A stretch of DNA of 64,000 nt from Flavobacteriales bacterium (GCA_020635795.1 JACJZD010000004.1:62001-126000); one strand, 5' to 3'. Numbered from the stretch's first letter, positions 7,801 through 16,990 are shown. Program-made: numbers and translations. Notes: generated by a model not told the origin, from the letters alone.

Positions 7801-10271
7801 CCCGAAGCATTAAGTTGTACCGAACCACCAATACAGAACGAAGTATCATTACCAGCATTAACAGTTGGCAGCGAATTAACATTCACGACAACGGTATCGG
7901 TATTAACACAAAGGTTAATATCCGTACCAGTAACGATGTAAGAAGTAGTAGCAGAAGGGAAAGCAAGCGGGTTACTAATGTTGGGGTTTGATAATCCAGC
8001 ACTAGGCGACCAAGCATAAGTATTACCTCCCGAAGCATTAAGCTGAGTAGTATCCCCGACACAGATGGTAGAATCAAACCCAGCAGAAATGATAGGTAGC
8101 GAGTTAACCGAAACAATAACAGAATCGAAGTTCGCACAAGAGTTGATATCGGTAGCAAAAACAAAATAAGTGGTAGTAGCAGTTGGCGAAGCAATAGGAT
8201 TACTAATGGTGGTATCCGACAAGCCAGCCGAAGGCGTCCATAAATAATTTGTACCCCCAGTAGCATTAAGCTGCGCCGAAGAGCCGATACAAATAGCGGT
8301 ATCATTACCCGCATTAATAGTAGGAAGCGGATGAACAGTCACTAAAACGGTGTCGATTCCAGAACATCCTAATGCATCTGTAACAGTTACTTGATAGGTA
8401 GTTGTAGTTAATGGTGTAGCTACAGGATTAGCAATATTAGGATTTGATAATCCTGTAACAGGGCTCCAACTATAAATATTTCCACCTGTTGCATTGAGCT
8501 GAACCGAGCCACCAATACAAACACTGGTATCATTACCAGCATCTAACGTAATCGAGCCAACGGTAATATTTATGGTATCTTTTGCAGTACAAACACTATT
8601 TGTAACGGTAACAATATAACTTCCAGAAATACTAGGCCAAACTAATGGATTTGGAACAGCAGTATTATTAATGTTAGTATTTGGTGTCCACAAATAAGTG
8701 GAGCCGAATGGACCTGTTGGACTTCCTCCAATTTGGATAGTATCACCCAAACAAATATTGGTGTCTGAACCAGCATTTACAATTGGAGGAGCTATTATGG
8801 TAACATTAGTATCAATAATTACAGAAGGGCATCCACAAGCACTTAGACTGTTTACTTCAACAGTTCCAGTTCCTACCGAACCCCAAGTTACATTAATTGA
8901 ATTTGTACCTTGTCCTGAGTTTATGCTTCCTCCTATAATATTCCAATTATAAGTGGACCCAGTTATGGTGTTGGTGGTATAAGTTGAGGTACTATTGGCA
9001 CAGACTGTATTTGTTCCATTAATAATGGTTGGAGGTGTGGGAGGGGTTACTGTAATTTCATAAATTACGTTAGTTGTTTTAGGGGGACAACCATTATCCG
9101 TAACAGATATATTAAACAAATAAGGCAAGGCTTGTGATGTTCCACATGATGATTGCCAATTAAAACTTGCTGTAACGGTGGAATCTCCAACAACTAAAGA
9201 ATCGATGGTGGCAGGCGGATTAACAAAAGATGAATTGAATATTTGTCCTGTAGCTGTTAATGTCAAACTATCGCCATTGGCATCAGTAAATGTTACAGGG
9301 AAATTTAAACTTCCACACTCTTCTATACTATATTGAGTAGTACCACTTCCACCCGTAGATGATAAATTTGGAGCAGGGTTAGGAGGACAAGTTATAACTA
9401 ATAATTGCAAATCTCTACGAGATACACCTATTAATCTCCCAGCTCTAAACTCTCTAATTTCCACAGCTACAACGTAATTGCCAAGGTTTGGAGCCATATA
9501 TTGTGTTAAACCATTTCCGCCATTTATAAATGAGAAACCACCAGCACCAAAGGGTTGTGCAGTAGAGTACCCACCATTATAAAGTGTTGGTGTAATAGCC
9601 CAAGGTAGTGGACTTGGATTTGTTCCGTTACCAGCCATTGGAGTTACAAAAGAAAAAATCAATTGATCGCCATCAGGATCTATTGCTGTGTTTAGAATAG
9701 ATACCGTATCGTTTACACATAAAAAAGGTACGGGATCATCAAGAAAAACTGGGGTACTATTGTTTACTAACGAAGGTGCAATGTATGCATGAAATGCCAT
9801 TGCAGTTCCTCCAGGATTAGACAAATTTGTAATAGCTGCATTTCTAGCAAAATTTTCGAAATACAAATGATAACCATTAAAATTTAGAGGTAAATCAACA
9901 GTAGCTTCATAAACTCCCTTGAATATACAAACAGATTGGCCAATAGCACAGCCACTTGATGTAGGAGGTATTACTTCATTACTGTCAATTAAATTTAAGG
10001 TTAATGATTGGAAAAATGTTTTGTTTCCTCCCCCCATAGGGTTGTTAGGTATATCTTGAAGATAGATACCAACGGTTTGGGTTGGAACTGGTAATGGGAT
10101 TTGAGAATTGGTGTCACAGTTGTTGTAAACGGTTAGCTTTACTTTGTAACGGTAATTTGCCCCGACTTTACCAAGGTATTCATATCCAAGGCTACCACCA
10201 ATTAGATGCGATGCTAATAGGGATGTTCCAAAGGAAATAAATAATAAAAATGCTAGAAACTTGCGAATCAT
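4842..10271 (-). CDS. Giant repeat surface protein with gliding-motility-associated C-terminal domain
   Basis: 1809 residues. A signal peptide (about 1-20, ending LLASHLIGG) is followed by a 300-residue N-terminal region whose start, SHLIGGSLGYEYLG, is common in very large Bacteroidota surface proteins. About 15 Ig/PKD-like domains of 72-80 residues follow, each with the pattern NAGNDT..CIG..QLNATGG..Y.W.P. Eleven of them form an A-B-C-A-B-C-A-B-C-A-B series that is nearly identical in DNA. A PKD domain (PIADFTFETS, WNFGDGQTS) and a CHU_C / type B T9SS domain (SVFTPNRDGFND, FNRWGMLVFE) end the protein. It is presumably exported by the T9SS and fixed to the cell surface as an adhesin-like stalk. 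It overlaps the upstream gene by 4 bases (ATGA), so the two are probably translationally coupled. The ligand is unknown. Confidence 0.9.
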   Translation of the reverse strand: MIRKFLAFLLFISFGTSLLASHLIGGSLGYEYLGKVGANYRYKVKLTVYNNCDTNSQIPLPVPTQTVGIYLQDIPNNPMGGGNKTFFQSLTLNLIDSNEVIPPTSSGCAIGQSVCIFKGVYEATVDLPLNFNGYHLYFENFARNAAITNLSNPGGTAMAFHAYIAPSLVNNSTPVFLDDPVPFLCVNDTVSILNTAIDPDGDQLIFSFVTPMAGNGTNPSPLPWAITPTLYNGGYSTAQPFGAGGFSFINGGNGLTQYMAPNLGNYVVAVEIREFRAGRLIGVSRRDLQLLVITCPPNPAPNLSSTGGSGTTQYSIEECGSLNFPVTFTDANGDSLTLTATGQIFNSSFVNPPATIDSLVVGDSTVTASFNWQSSCGTSQALPYLFNISVTDNGCPPKTTNVIYEITVTPPTPPTIINGTNTVCANSTSTYTTNTITGSTYNWNIIGGSINSGQGTNSINVTWGSVGTGTVEVNSLSACGCPSVIIDTNVTIIAPPIVNAGSDTNICLGDTIQIGGSPTGPFGSTYLWTPNTNINNTAVPNPLVWPSISGSYIVTVTNSVCTAKDTINITVGSITLDAGNDTSVCIGGSVQLNATGGNIYSWSPVTGLSNPNIANPVATPLTTTTYQVTVTDALGCSGIDTVLVTVHPLPTINAGNDTAICIGSSAQLNATGGTNYLWTPSAGLSDTTISNPIASPTATTTYFVFATDINSCANFDSVIVSVNSLPIISAGFDSTICVGDTTQLNASGGNTYAWSPSAGLSNPNISNPLAFPSATTSYIVTGTDINLCVNTDTVVVNVNSLPTVNAGNDTSFCIGGSVQLNASGATSYLWTPSAGLSDTTISNPIASPGSSTNYMVTGTDGNSCVNTDTVLVTVHPLPTINAGNDTAICIGSSAQLNATGGTNYLWTPSAGLSDTTISNPIASPTATTTYFVFATDINSCANFDSVIVSVNSLPIISAGFDSTICFGDTTQLNASGGNAYAWSPIAGLSNPNISNPLAFPSATTSYIVTGTDINLCVNTDTVVVNVNSLPTVNAGNDTSFCIGGSVQLNASGATSYLWTPSAGLSDTTISNPIASPGSSTNYLVMGTDGNSCVNTDTVLVTVHPLPTINAGNDTAICIGSSAQLNATGGTNYLWTPSAGLSDTTISNPIASPTATTTYFVFATDINSCANFDSVIVSVNSLPIISAGFDSTICVGDTTQLNASGGNAYAWSPIAGLSNPNISNPLAFPSATTSYIVTGTDINLCVNTDTVVVNVNSLPTVNAGNDTSFCIGGSVQLNASGATSYLWTPSAGLSDTTISNPIASPGSSTNYMVTGTDGNSCVNTDTVLVTVHPLPTINAGNDTAICIGSSAQLNATGGTNYLWTPSAGLSDTTISNPIASPTATTTYFVFATDINSCANFDSVIVSVNSLPIISAGFDSTICVGDTTQLNASGGNTYAWSPSAGLSNPNISNPLAFPSATTSYIVTGTDINLCVNTDTVVVNVNSLPTITIGTTDTVYRCIGDSIQLIATGGINYVWTPNTFITNNSIFNPFVYPPNTITYFVKGTDANSCSNTDSIIVSVFTIPDLTNTTICIGDSLQLNAFGPSNAAYTWSPTINLSNPNISNPFTNTPNTITYTVTVQDINGCSDSTSLTVVAVDKPIADFTFETSLACDGILVNFNNQSLLANSFLWNFGDGQTSTLVNPSHVFNYGTSNNTVLTATNLNGCFSTFSLPIVNGNFEDLFDVTPSSVFTPNRDGFNDLFRLDLPKNLSTCVNVQIFNRWGMLVFEAINQNIGWDGRTTTGDEVPAGTYYYIVEINGITKKGALTLFR
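5812..8354 (-). repeat. Tandem 684-bp super-repeat inside the surface-protein gene, about 3.7 copies
   Basis: Units start near 5812, 6496, 7180 and 7864, exactly 684 bases apart; the last holds only two of three domains. Each unit encodes three different Ig-like domains of 76 residues. Differences between units are few and scattered. Units 1 and 4 share one set of variants (for example NTYAWSPSAG) while units 2 and 3 share another (NAYAWSPIAG). The array is long and uniform enough to collapse in short-read assembly. Confidence 0.95.
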
Positions 10272-13135
10272 TGTATGTTTAATTTTTTGATTACTTCAGT
10301 ATTATTTGAAGAGATGTTTATAAAATACAAACCTTTAGGTAGTCCTTCAACATTAAGTTGTATTGATGTATCCGAAATTCTATAATCTTGTATTACTTGT
10401 CCAACAGTATTAATTAGCATTATGCGGTCAATTTTTATATTAGTTCCGCTTGGAGCTTTAATATTTACAATGTTTTTGGCTGGATTTGGATAAACCTTAA
10501 ATTCAGTTTCGTTTGTTGCAACAGCATCAATACCTACAGGTAGACACGACCAATCCAATTCAAATCCAGCTCTGTTTAATGTGAAATCACTTTTTTGTCT
10601 AATTGTTATACTATTTCCTGTAGAAGTAATCGGAAATGGTATGGTAGTTCCAGTAAACTTAGCAATACGTGGGCTTGCTATTGATGGTCCGTCATAAACA
10701 ACTATCGAATCAAAGTTGTTTTCAAAATCGAATGAAATAAATGTTAAACTCACTTTTGATGCTCCAACTGGTTGAATAGTAACTGAACCATCAGAGTTGT
10801 CAGCATAGTTAGATAAACCTCCATTGTCCATCAACTTTCCATTACATTGAGTAATTAAATTGTTACCAGTAATCGGAATAGTATCAAAACAAACTATTCT
10901 AATGTAGTTGATAAAAGCAGTAGAATCAGAACCAAAAGCATTAGTGGTAACCAAACTTACAGTAAAGTATCCTTGTGTTAAATACAAGTGAGATGGATTT
11001 TGTAAATTACTTGTAGTTCCATCGCCAAAATACCACTTCCAAGTTGTAGGTAAATTAGTGCTTAGATCGGTAAAATTGATAGTTTGAGAGCAAGCAGTAG
11101 TTTGAGAAGCAGTAAAATTGCTATTTGGAGCAGTATTATTTGGTTGAATGATTATTCCATAATCTTCGGTTTGACCAAAATCGTTATTGGTACAACCCGA
11201 TTGAGCCGTTCCAACTACATCAGAAGAAATTCTCATTCTCAATGGAGTGTTTAAAACAGCTCCAGTTGGAATTACTATATTTCCGCTAGGGTTATATTGG
11301 CTAGAGGAGTTTAAAACCAATTCATTAGTGTTGTTAAATACTCCATCATTATTAAAATCAATCCAAGCTCTGGTATCTTGTGCATTACTTATTCCTGTTG
11401 AAATAGAAAGCAAATATGAATTACCTTCATTTACGGTAGTTTGTTTTGTACAAGAAAAATCTTTATACCCTTCGGCAGCATCATTACTACTGTTAGAAAT
11501 GGTGTTAAAATTAACATTAGTTATACCATAACCACAACAATAAGCTAAGGTTGAAGGTGAGCAAGATGCACTAACGACTTGTGAAGCAGTATTAACTGTA
11601 ATGTAATTAACAATTGAATCTGTATTTGTTCCATTGGTATTAGAAACTGTTAATGAAACGGTATAAACACCGCTTGAACTGTATGTGTGACAAGGGTTTT
11701 GTTGATTAGAGGTATTACCATCTCCAAAATTCCATAGCCAACTTGTAGGAGCATTTATTGATTGGTCGGTAAAACATATTGTTCCACTACATGATGTAGT
11801 ATTGTCCGCCACAAAAATTGGTGTTGGAGGATTGGAATTTTGATTGATAATAACAGTATAATCTTCTGCTTGTCCGTAATCTAAATTTCCACAAGCAGTT
11901 GGTTGTGCACTAAAATCGTAATCAGCAGAAATCCTCATTCGAAGAGGAGTATTTAGTACTGCTCCAGTAGGAATATTAATAGTTGAGGTAACATTTAATT
12001 GTGATGTTTTGGTTAACACTTTTTCGTTGGTATTATTAAATACACCATCGTTGTTGTAATCAATCCATGCTGTATAGTTTTGTGTTGAAGGTGCTGTAGT
12101 TTCAATTTTCAACAAATAAGACTGACCTTCATAAACAGTAGTTTGGGCACAGGTAAAACTGCTATAACCATCTATTCCATCGTTTGAAGAGTTATTTATG
12201 GTGTTAAAAATGACTTTACTTATACCAAAACCACAACAATACGTTAAAGTTGATGGAGTGCATGAAGCAGCAACTGGAAATGATCCTGAAGTATTTACAG
12301 TAATATAATTTGGATAATAAACCGAATCGCAACCATTAGCATTACAAGCTTTAAGCGAAACATTATAAACACCATTGCTTAAGTAAGTGTGCGATGGATT
12401 TTGTGAATTACTTGTAGTACCATCACCAAAATACCAAAGCCAACTTGTAGGGTTGTCAGTTGATGAATCAGTAAATGAAACTAAACCTGAACAACTGGTT
12501 GTTGGATTTGCAGTAAAACTTGCAGTTGGAGGTAAGTTTAAACCATTCCATTCAAAAACCATATTTGGTCGTTGAGAAGCAAATCCATCCACAGTAGTTC
12601 TTCCACAAACCCCAGCTTGGTCGGCATAAGTCCAAATGGAACTTTGGAAAGAAGTCGAACTTAAAAGAAACATAGCATTTTGAGTATAACTGGTATTGTT
12701 AAAACAAGTTTGCACAATAATATTAGATGTACCATTCCACACAAAAGGAGTTGTAAAAGTATGGGTATTCAATGCCGTAACATCGGTGTAGCTTTGTGGT
12801 ACTAATACAGTTGTTAATCCGGTTTCAAATGCCGAAATTGTGGTTGAGGCAGTTTGTTTCATAGCAATGGTAAATCCTTGCATGGTAACGCCATTTGGAG
12901 TATTAACTTTAAACGAAAGTTTTGTAATAGTACCAGCAGTCATTCCTGCAGCATTTAATTCACTCGCTAAAATTAAAAACTGATGTTTTGCTCCAAAGTA
13001 CCAGTTTCCATATGGTGCGGGGTAGGTGGTGGGAGTGTTTGTAGAAACACCATTACCAATAGTGATAGCTGTAGCGTTTACTTTTAGTATTGAGAAGATT
13101 AGCACAATACATAAAACAAAATAAAATCTTTTCAT
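10268..13135 (-). CDS. Secreted PKD/GEVED/CUB-like protein with T9SS sorting domain
   Basis: 955 residues. Signal peptide about 1-22 (ends KVNATA). Then an N-terminal beta-rich region to about residue 200, a PKD domain (ASFTANPTTSCSG, WYFGDGTTS), a GEVED domain (AWIDYNNDGVFNN, MRISADYDF, GQAEDY), a second PKD, a second GEVED (AWIDFNNDGVFNN, GQTEDYG), a third PKD, a CUB-like domain (about 760-870, SIVVYDGPS, NRAGFELDWSC) and a type A T9SS domain (KVYPNPAKNIVNI to the end). It is the upstream member of a two-gene unit with the giant repeat protein, with which it shares the ATGA overlap. Likely an exported extracellular or surface protein; no catalytic domain is recognised. Confidence 0.88.
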   Translation of the reverse strand: MKRFYFVLCIVLIFSILKVNATAITIGNGVSTNTPTTYPAPYGNWYFGAKHQFLILASELNAAGMTAGTITKLSFKVNTPNGVTMQGFTIAMKQTASTTISAFETGLTTVLVPQSYTDVTALNTHTFTTPFVWNGTSNIIVQTCFNNTSYTQNAMFLLSSTSFQSSIWTYADQAGVCGRTTVDGFASQRPNMVFEWNGLNLPPTASFTANPTTSCSGLVSFTDSSTDNPTSWLWYFGDGTTSNSQNPSHTYLSNGVYNVSLKACNANGCDSVYYPNYITVNTSGSFPVAASCTPSTLTYCCGFGISKVIFNTINNSSNDGIDGYSSFTCAQTTVYEGQSYLLKIETTAPSTQNYTAWIDYNNDGVFNNTNEKVLTKTSQLNVTSTINIPTGAVLNTPLRMRISADYDFSAQPTACGNLDYGQAEDYTVIINQNSNPPTPIFVADNTTSCSGTICFTDQSINAPTSWLWNFGDGNTSNQQNPCHTYSSSGVYTVSLTVSNTNGTNTDSIVNYITVNTASQVVSASCSPSTLAYCCGYGITNVNFNTISNSSNDAAEGYKDFSCTKQTTVNEGNSYLLSISTGISNAQDTRAWIDFNNDGVFNNTNELVLNSSSQYNPSGNIVIPTGAVLNTPLRMRISSDVVGTAQSGCTNNDFGQTEDYGIIIQPNNTAPNSNFTASQTTACSQTINFTDLSTNLPTTWKWYFGDGTTSNLQNPSHLYLTQGYFTVSLVTTNAFGSDSTAFINYIRIVCFDTIPITGNNLITQCNGKLMDNGGLSNYADNSDGSVTIQPVGASKVSLTFISFDFENNFDSIVVYDGPSIASPRIAKFTGTTIPFPITSTGNSITIRQKSDFTLNRAGFELDWSCLPVGIDAVATNETEFKVYPNPAKNIVNIKAPSGTNIKIDRIMLINTVGQVIQDYRISDTSIQLNVEGLPKGLYFINISSNNTEVIKKLNIQ

Positions 13136-13158
13136 AACTTACTGATTTTAAACAAATA

Positions 13159-13166
13159 CAAATTTA
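13159..13166 (-). promoter_or_regulatory. -7 box of the surface-protein pair
   Basis: Minus strand TAAATTTG, a perfect TAnnTTTG, about 24 bases before the start codon. A TTA stands in place of the TTG about 19 bases further upstream. Confidence 0.5.
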
Positions 13167-13372
13167 ATATACTTCGTTATATTCTTAAATTTATAGTGCA
13201 ATTTAGTTAAATAAAATAGATTAAAATATGATTTACGTCTATTTTAAAGACTTTGGTGTTATTTATTTTTTAAACGGTATGTTTTATGGGTAAAATGTGC
13301 ATTTTAACACCTTTTTTTGCCATTTGTGTATTTCTTATTAAAAACAATTTTTAAACTATTAATTTTACCCTC

Positions 13373-14326
13373 ATGGATATTTTACATGTAAAAAGGGTTT
13401 ATAAAAATTATGCATCTCATACGGCTCTACATAATGTGTCGTTGCATATCCCTCAGCAGAGTATTTTTGGGCTTTTAGGTCCGAATGGAGCTGGAAAAAC
13501 TTCGTTGATTAGAATTATAAATCAAATAACTGCACCCGATAAAGGGGAAGTTTTTTTTGAACGAGAATTATTATCGCCAAAACATATTGGACAAATTGGG
13601 TATTTGCCAGAAGAGAGAGGTTTGTATAAAAAAATGCAGGTTGGTGAACAAGCGTTGTACCTTGCTCAATTAAAAGGGATGAGCAAACAAGAAGCTACAA
13701 TTAAACTAAAGCAATGGTTTCAAAAATTTGAAATAGATGGTTGGTGGAATAAAAAAGTAGAAGAGCTTTCGAAAGGGATGGCGCAAAAAGTACAGTTTAT
13801 TACTACGGTATTACACGAACCTAAATTGTTGATTTTAGACGAACCGTTCAGTGGTTTTGACCCCATCAATGCCAATTTAATTAAGAAAGAAATTTTAGAA
13901 TTGAGAGAGAAGGGTTCTACCATTATTTTTTCTACGCACAACATGGAATCGGTGGAAGAAATATGCGACCATATTGCGTTAATTAACAAATCAAAAAAAA
14001 TTTTAGACGGAAAAGTAACCGAAATTAAAGATGCTTATCGTTCAAATAGTTATGAAATAATTTTTGAAGGCAACATGATTGCTTTTTCAACGGCATTATG
14101 GACTGGTTTCGAAATTTTATCAACCACTACCGATAGGGGTAGAACTCATGTGAAAGTAAAAGGAACAGATGATAAAATGAGTGTGAATGCTTTAATAGGA
14201 GCATTGCTTAACCATGTCAGAATTATTTCTGTTCATGAATTAACACCTAGTATGAATGAAATTTTTATTCAAAAAGTAGGCGAAATTAATCCAGCAGATT
14301 TAAGTGAAGGAGGTTCAGATGAATAA
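13373..14326 (+). CDS. ABC transporter ATP-binding protein (NatA-like, DUF4162 type)
   Basis: 317-residue cytoplasmic ATPase of an ABC-2 exporter. Walker A GPNGAGKT at 36-43, signature LSKGM at 132-136 (Met replaces the usual Gln/Glu), Walker B LLILDEP at 152-158 and H-loop His189. The segment after residue 215 is the DUF4162-type C-terminal extension. It overlaps the permease gene by 8 bases, so the two are made together. The substrate cannot be read from sequence; related pairs have been called Na+ exporters, but that is weak evidence here. Confidence 0.9.
   Translation: MDILHVKRVYKNYASHTALHNVSLHIPQQSIFGLLGPNGAGKTSLIRIINQITAPDKGEVFFERELLSPKHIGQIGYLPEERGLYKKMQVGEQALYLAQLKGMSKQEATIKLKQWFQKFEIDGWWNKKVEELSKGMAQKVQFITTVLHEPKLLILDEPFSGFDPINANLIKKEILELREKGSTIIFSTHNMESVEEICDHIALINKSKKILDGKVTEIKDAYRSNSYEIIFEGNMIAFSTALWTGFEILSTTTDRGRTHVKVKGTDDKMSVNALIGALLNHVRIISVHELTPSMNEIFIQKVGEINPADLSEGGSDE
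14307..14313 (+). promoter_or_regulatory. Shine-Dalgarno sequence that fixes the permease start
   Basis: AAGGAGG lies 5 bases before the ATG at 14319 and inside the end of the ATPase gene. Strong Shine-Dalgarno sites are otherwise rare in this window. It argues for 14319 over the GTG at 14304. Confidence 0.6.
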
Positions 14327-15629
14327 AATATTTTTAATCATAAAACGCGAATACTTAACAAGAGTCAAAAAGAAATCATTTGTAATCATGACCTTATTAG
14401 GACCGTTATTAATGGCTGCATTAATGATAGTTCCTGTTTGGATAGGCATGAAAGATAAAGACTTTCAAATTATTGAAGTGATTGATGAAACAGGCTTGTT
14501 TATTGACCAATTTGAAGACACAAAAACACTACGTTTTGAGCAGCAATTTGTAGATATTGAAATGGCAAAAGATTCATTTTATGAATCAAAATACACTTCC
14601 ATTTTACATATAACTGGGATAGGAAAAGAGTCGACAGCGAAGATGTATTACAAAAAACAGCCAGGAATCAACACAGTATCAAAAATTGAAACAACCATTG
14701 AGGATGGGATACGAAATATTGAATTGAAAGAGCAGTTTAATATATCTCGAGAACAGCTTGAAAAAATTCAACCCAATGTTACGGTCGAAACCATTTTTAG
14801 AAACGCTGATGGTGCTGAAGAAACCAAGAGTTCCACAATTAGTACAGTTTTGGGATTTGGTGCAGCCATTATTATTTATATGTTTATCTTCTTATATGGT
14901 GTTCAAGTAATGAGAGGTGTTATTGAAGAAAAAACAAGTAGAATTGTTGAAATAATTATTTCTTCGGTTAAACCTTTTCAGTTAATGTTGGGTAAAATAG
15001 TGGGTATTGCTATGGTTGGCTTAACACAGTTTTTACTCTGGATTATTTTAACAGGAATTATTATTTCTATAGCACAAGTGCTATTAAATCAAAATATTGA
15101 AGTGGCTGATACTGCTGCAATAGAAGAAGTGATGAAAGCACAAGGAGCAGGAAATGTAAATACAACAAATATGGCTGGACAAATCCAATCCATAATTGAT
15201 GAAATTCCGATTGTTAAGTTGCTAGTTTCGTTCTTGTTTTACTTTTTAGGAGGGTATTTGTTGTACGGCGCTTTGTTTGCAGCAGTAGGTTCTGCGGTTG
15301 ATAGCGAAGCGGATACGCAACAATTTATGATGCCTATAACCATTCCTCTAATATTTGCTTTTGTGGTTGCACAAACCGTTATTCAAAACCCTGATGGAGC
15401 AATGGCATTTTGGTTATCTTTATTTCCATTAACTTCACCTATTATTATGATGGTTAGAATTCCATTTGGAGTAGAAACTTGGGAGTTACTTTTATCAATG
15501 GTTTTATTGATATTAGGGTTTGTTGGCACCACTTGGATGGCTGGAAAAATTTACCGAACAGGAATTTTAATGTACGGAAAAAAGGTAAGTTATAAAGAGC
15601 TTTGGAAATGGCTTTTTTTTAAAGGATAA
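14319..15629 (+). CDS. ABC-2 type transporter permease (NatB-like)
   Basis: 436-residue inner-membrane partner of the preceding ATPase. One membrane segment near the N-terminus (LLGPLLMAALMIVPVWIG) is followed by an extracytoplasmic loop of about 130 residues. Five or so membrane segments then fill the C-terminal half (for example VLGFGAAIIIYMFIFLYG, LLVSFLFYFLGGYLLYGAL). The RGVIEEKTSRIVEIIISSVKP stretch before the second segment is typical of ABC-2 permeases of this group. The frame overlaps the ATPase gene. Confidence 0.9.
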   Translation: MNKIFLIIKREYLTRVKKKSFVIMTLLGPLLMAALMIVPVWIGMKDKDFQIIEVIDETGLFIDQFEDTKTLRFEQQFVDIEMAKDSFYESKYTSILHITGIGKESTAKMYYKKQPGINTVSKIETTIEDGIRNIELKEQFNISREQLEKIQPNVTVETIFRNADGAEETKSSTISTVLGFGAAIIIYMFIFLYGVQVMRGVIEEKTSRIVEIIISSVKPFQLMLGKIVGIAMVGLTQFLLWIILTGIIISIAQVLLNQNIEVADTAAIEEVMKAQGAGNVNTTNMAGQIQSIIDEIPIVKLLVSFLFYFLGGYLLYGALFAAVGSAVDSEADTQQFMMPITIPLIFAFVVAQTVIQNPDGAMAFWLSLFPLTSPIIMMVRIPFGVETWELLLSMVLLILGFVGTTWMAGKIYRTGILMYGKKVSYKELWKWLFFKG

Positions 15630-15717
15630 ATTTGGTGTATAGTTTTTAGTGTATGGTTATTGGTTTTTCAAATAAGCAACTACTAAACACTAAACACCAA
15701 GAACTAAAAACAAAAAG

Positions 15718-16890
15718 ATGGCAAACATATTAATCATAGACGACGAACGACCAATTAGAAATACCCTGAAAGAAATTTTAGAGTATGAAAAATTTAAGGT
15801 TGATGAAGCAGAAGATGGTCCTTCGGGATTAGAAAAAATTAAATCGGGGAAATACGATTTGATTATGTGCGACATTAAAATGCCAAAAATGGACGGCTTG
15901 GAAGTATTGGAAAAAAGCATCGATTTTGGAATAGATACTCCTATTGTAATGATTTCGGGGCATGGAACCATTGAAACTGCTGTTGAGGCATTAAAAAAAG
16001 GAGCTTATGATTTTATTGCCAAGCCATTAGATTTAAATCGGTTGTTAGTAACCGTTCGTAATGCCATTGATAGAAAAGAACTGGTGCAAGAAACCAAAAA
16101 GCTCAAACGTAAAATAAGCGATAAATCAGGAACTACTCAAATAGTTGGCGAATCAGAAGGGATTAAACGAGTAAAAGAAATGATTGCTAAAGTTGCTCCA
16201 AGCGATGCTAGGGTTTTGATAACTGGTGCAAATGGAACGGGTAAAGAGTTGGTGGCTCGTAGTTTACACGAACAATCTGAACGTTCCAAAGCTCCTTTTG
16301 TTGAAGTAAATTGTGCTGCTATTCCATCCGAATTAATTGAAAGTGAATTATTTGGACACGAAAAAGGAGCGTTTACATCAGCCATAAAAGACCGTAAAGG
16401 TTGTTTTGAACAAGCCGAAGGCGGTACGTTGTTTTTGGATGAAATAGGTGACATGAGTTTATCTGCTCAAGCCAAAGTATTGCGAGCTTTACAAGAAAGT
16501 AGAATTACTCGAGTTGGTGGCGAAAAAGAAATAAAAGTAAATGTTCGAGTGTTGGCTGCAACCAACAAAGATTTGGTAAAAGAAATAGCTGAAAATAATT
16601 TTAGAGAAGATTTATATCATCGTTTAGGTGTAATCCTTATTCATGTACCGTCATTAAATGAGCGTAAAGATGATGTCCCATTGTTGGCAAATTATTTTTT
16701 AGAAATGTTGTGCCAAGATCATGGTGTAGCGCTAAAATCTTTTGATAAAGCGGCTTTAGAAGAACTTAAAAATGTAAACTGGACAGGTAACATTCGTGAA
16801 TTACGAAACATCATTGAGCGTTTGATTATTCTTTGCGATAAAACCATTACAGCAGCTGATATAAAAATGTATGCCAATCCGAAAGGATAA
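15718..16890 (+). CDS. NtrC-like sigma-54 response regulator without DNA-binding domain
   Basis: 390 residues. A receiver domain (1-120) has phospho-acceptor Asp52 in MCDIKMPKMDG and Lys102 in FIAKPLD. The AAA+ sigma-54-activating domain (about 140-370) has Walker A GANGTGKE at 170-177, the GAFTSA loop at 218-223, Walker B TLFLDEIGD around 237-245 and FREDLYHR near 295-302. The protein ends at the close of the AAA+ lid (NPKG), so the usual C-terminal Fis-type helix-turn-helix is missing. It should still be able to contact RpoN, but binding to a specific enhancer would need another partner (inference). No histidine kinase gene is adjacent. Confidence 0.9.
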   Translation: MANILIIDDERPIRNTLKEILEYEKFKVDEAEDGPSGLEKIKSGKYDLIMCDIKMPKMDGLEVLEKSIDFGIDTPIVMISGHGTIETAVEALKKGAYDFIAKPLDLNRLLVTVRNAIDRKELVQETKKLKRKISDKSGTTQIVGESEGIKRVKEMIAKVAPSDARVLITGANGTGKELVARSLHEQSERSKAPFVEVNCAAIPSELIESELFGHEKGAFTSAIKDRKGCFEQAEGGTLFLDEIGDMSLSAQAKVLRALQESRITRVGGEKEIKVNVRVLAATNKDLVKEIAENNFREDLYHRLGVILIHVPSLNERKDDVPLLANYFLEMLCQDHGVALKSFDKAALEELKNVNWTGNIRELRNIIERLIILCDKTITAADIKMYANPKG

Positions 16891-16903
16891 AAGTTTTTTT
16901 AGG

Positions 16904-16990
16904 TCGTCATTGCGGGTCAAGCCCGCAATCTTTTCTTCCTAGTCATCAAGACTGTCTTTTCGTTATCTTCGTCCCTGCAAATGCAGGGAA
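16904..16990. repeat. Intergenic hairpin cluster
   Basis: ATTGCGGG/CCCGCAAT hairpin at 16909-16929, followed by a T-rich stretch that may end the regulator transcript. A second hairpin, CCCTGCA/TGCAGGG, lies at 16973-16988. The pieces look like dispersed intergenic repeats, but no second copy of this exact kind was seen in the window. Confidence 0.5.

Noticed and set aside
5831..8314. Regularly spaced Leu-rich minus-strand frames of 143 and 74 residues inside the super-repeat
   Set aside because: They recur every 684 bases only because the DNA repeats; they lie out of frame in a clear long gene and have very odd composition.
5812..8354. A CRISPR-like or satellite array
   Set aside because: The repeat unit is 684 bases of coding DNA with no short repeat and unique spacer pattern.
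15630..15717. Inverted TTGGTGT.../CACTAAACACCAA words between the permease and regulator genes
   Set aside because: The pairing is imperfect and no clear hairpin or second copy was found, so it is not called.
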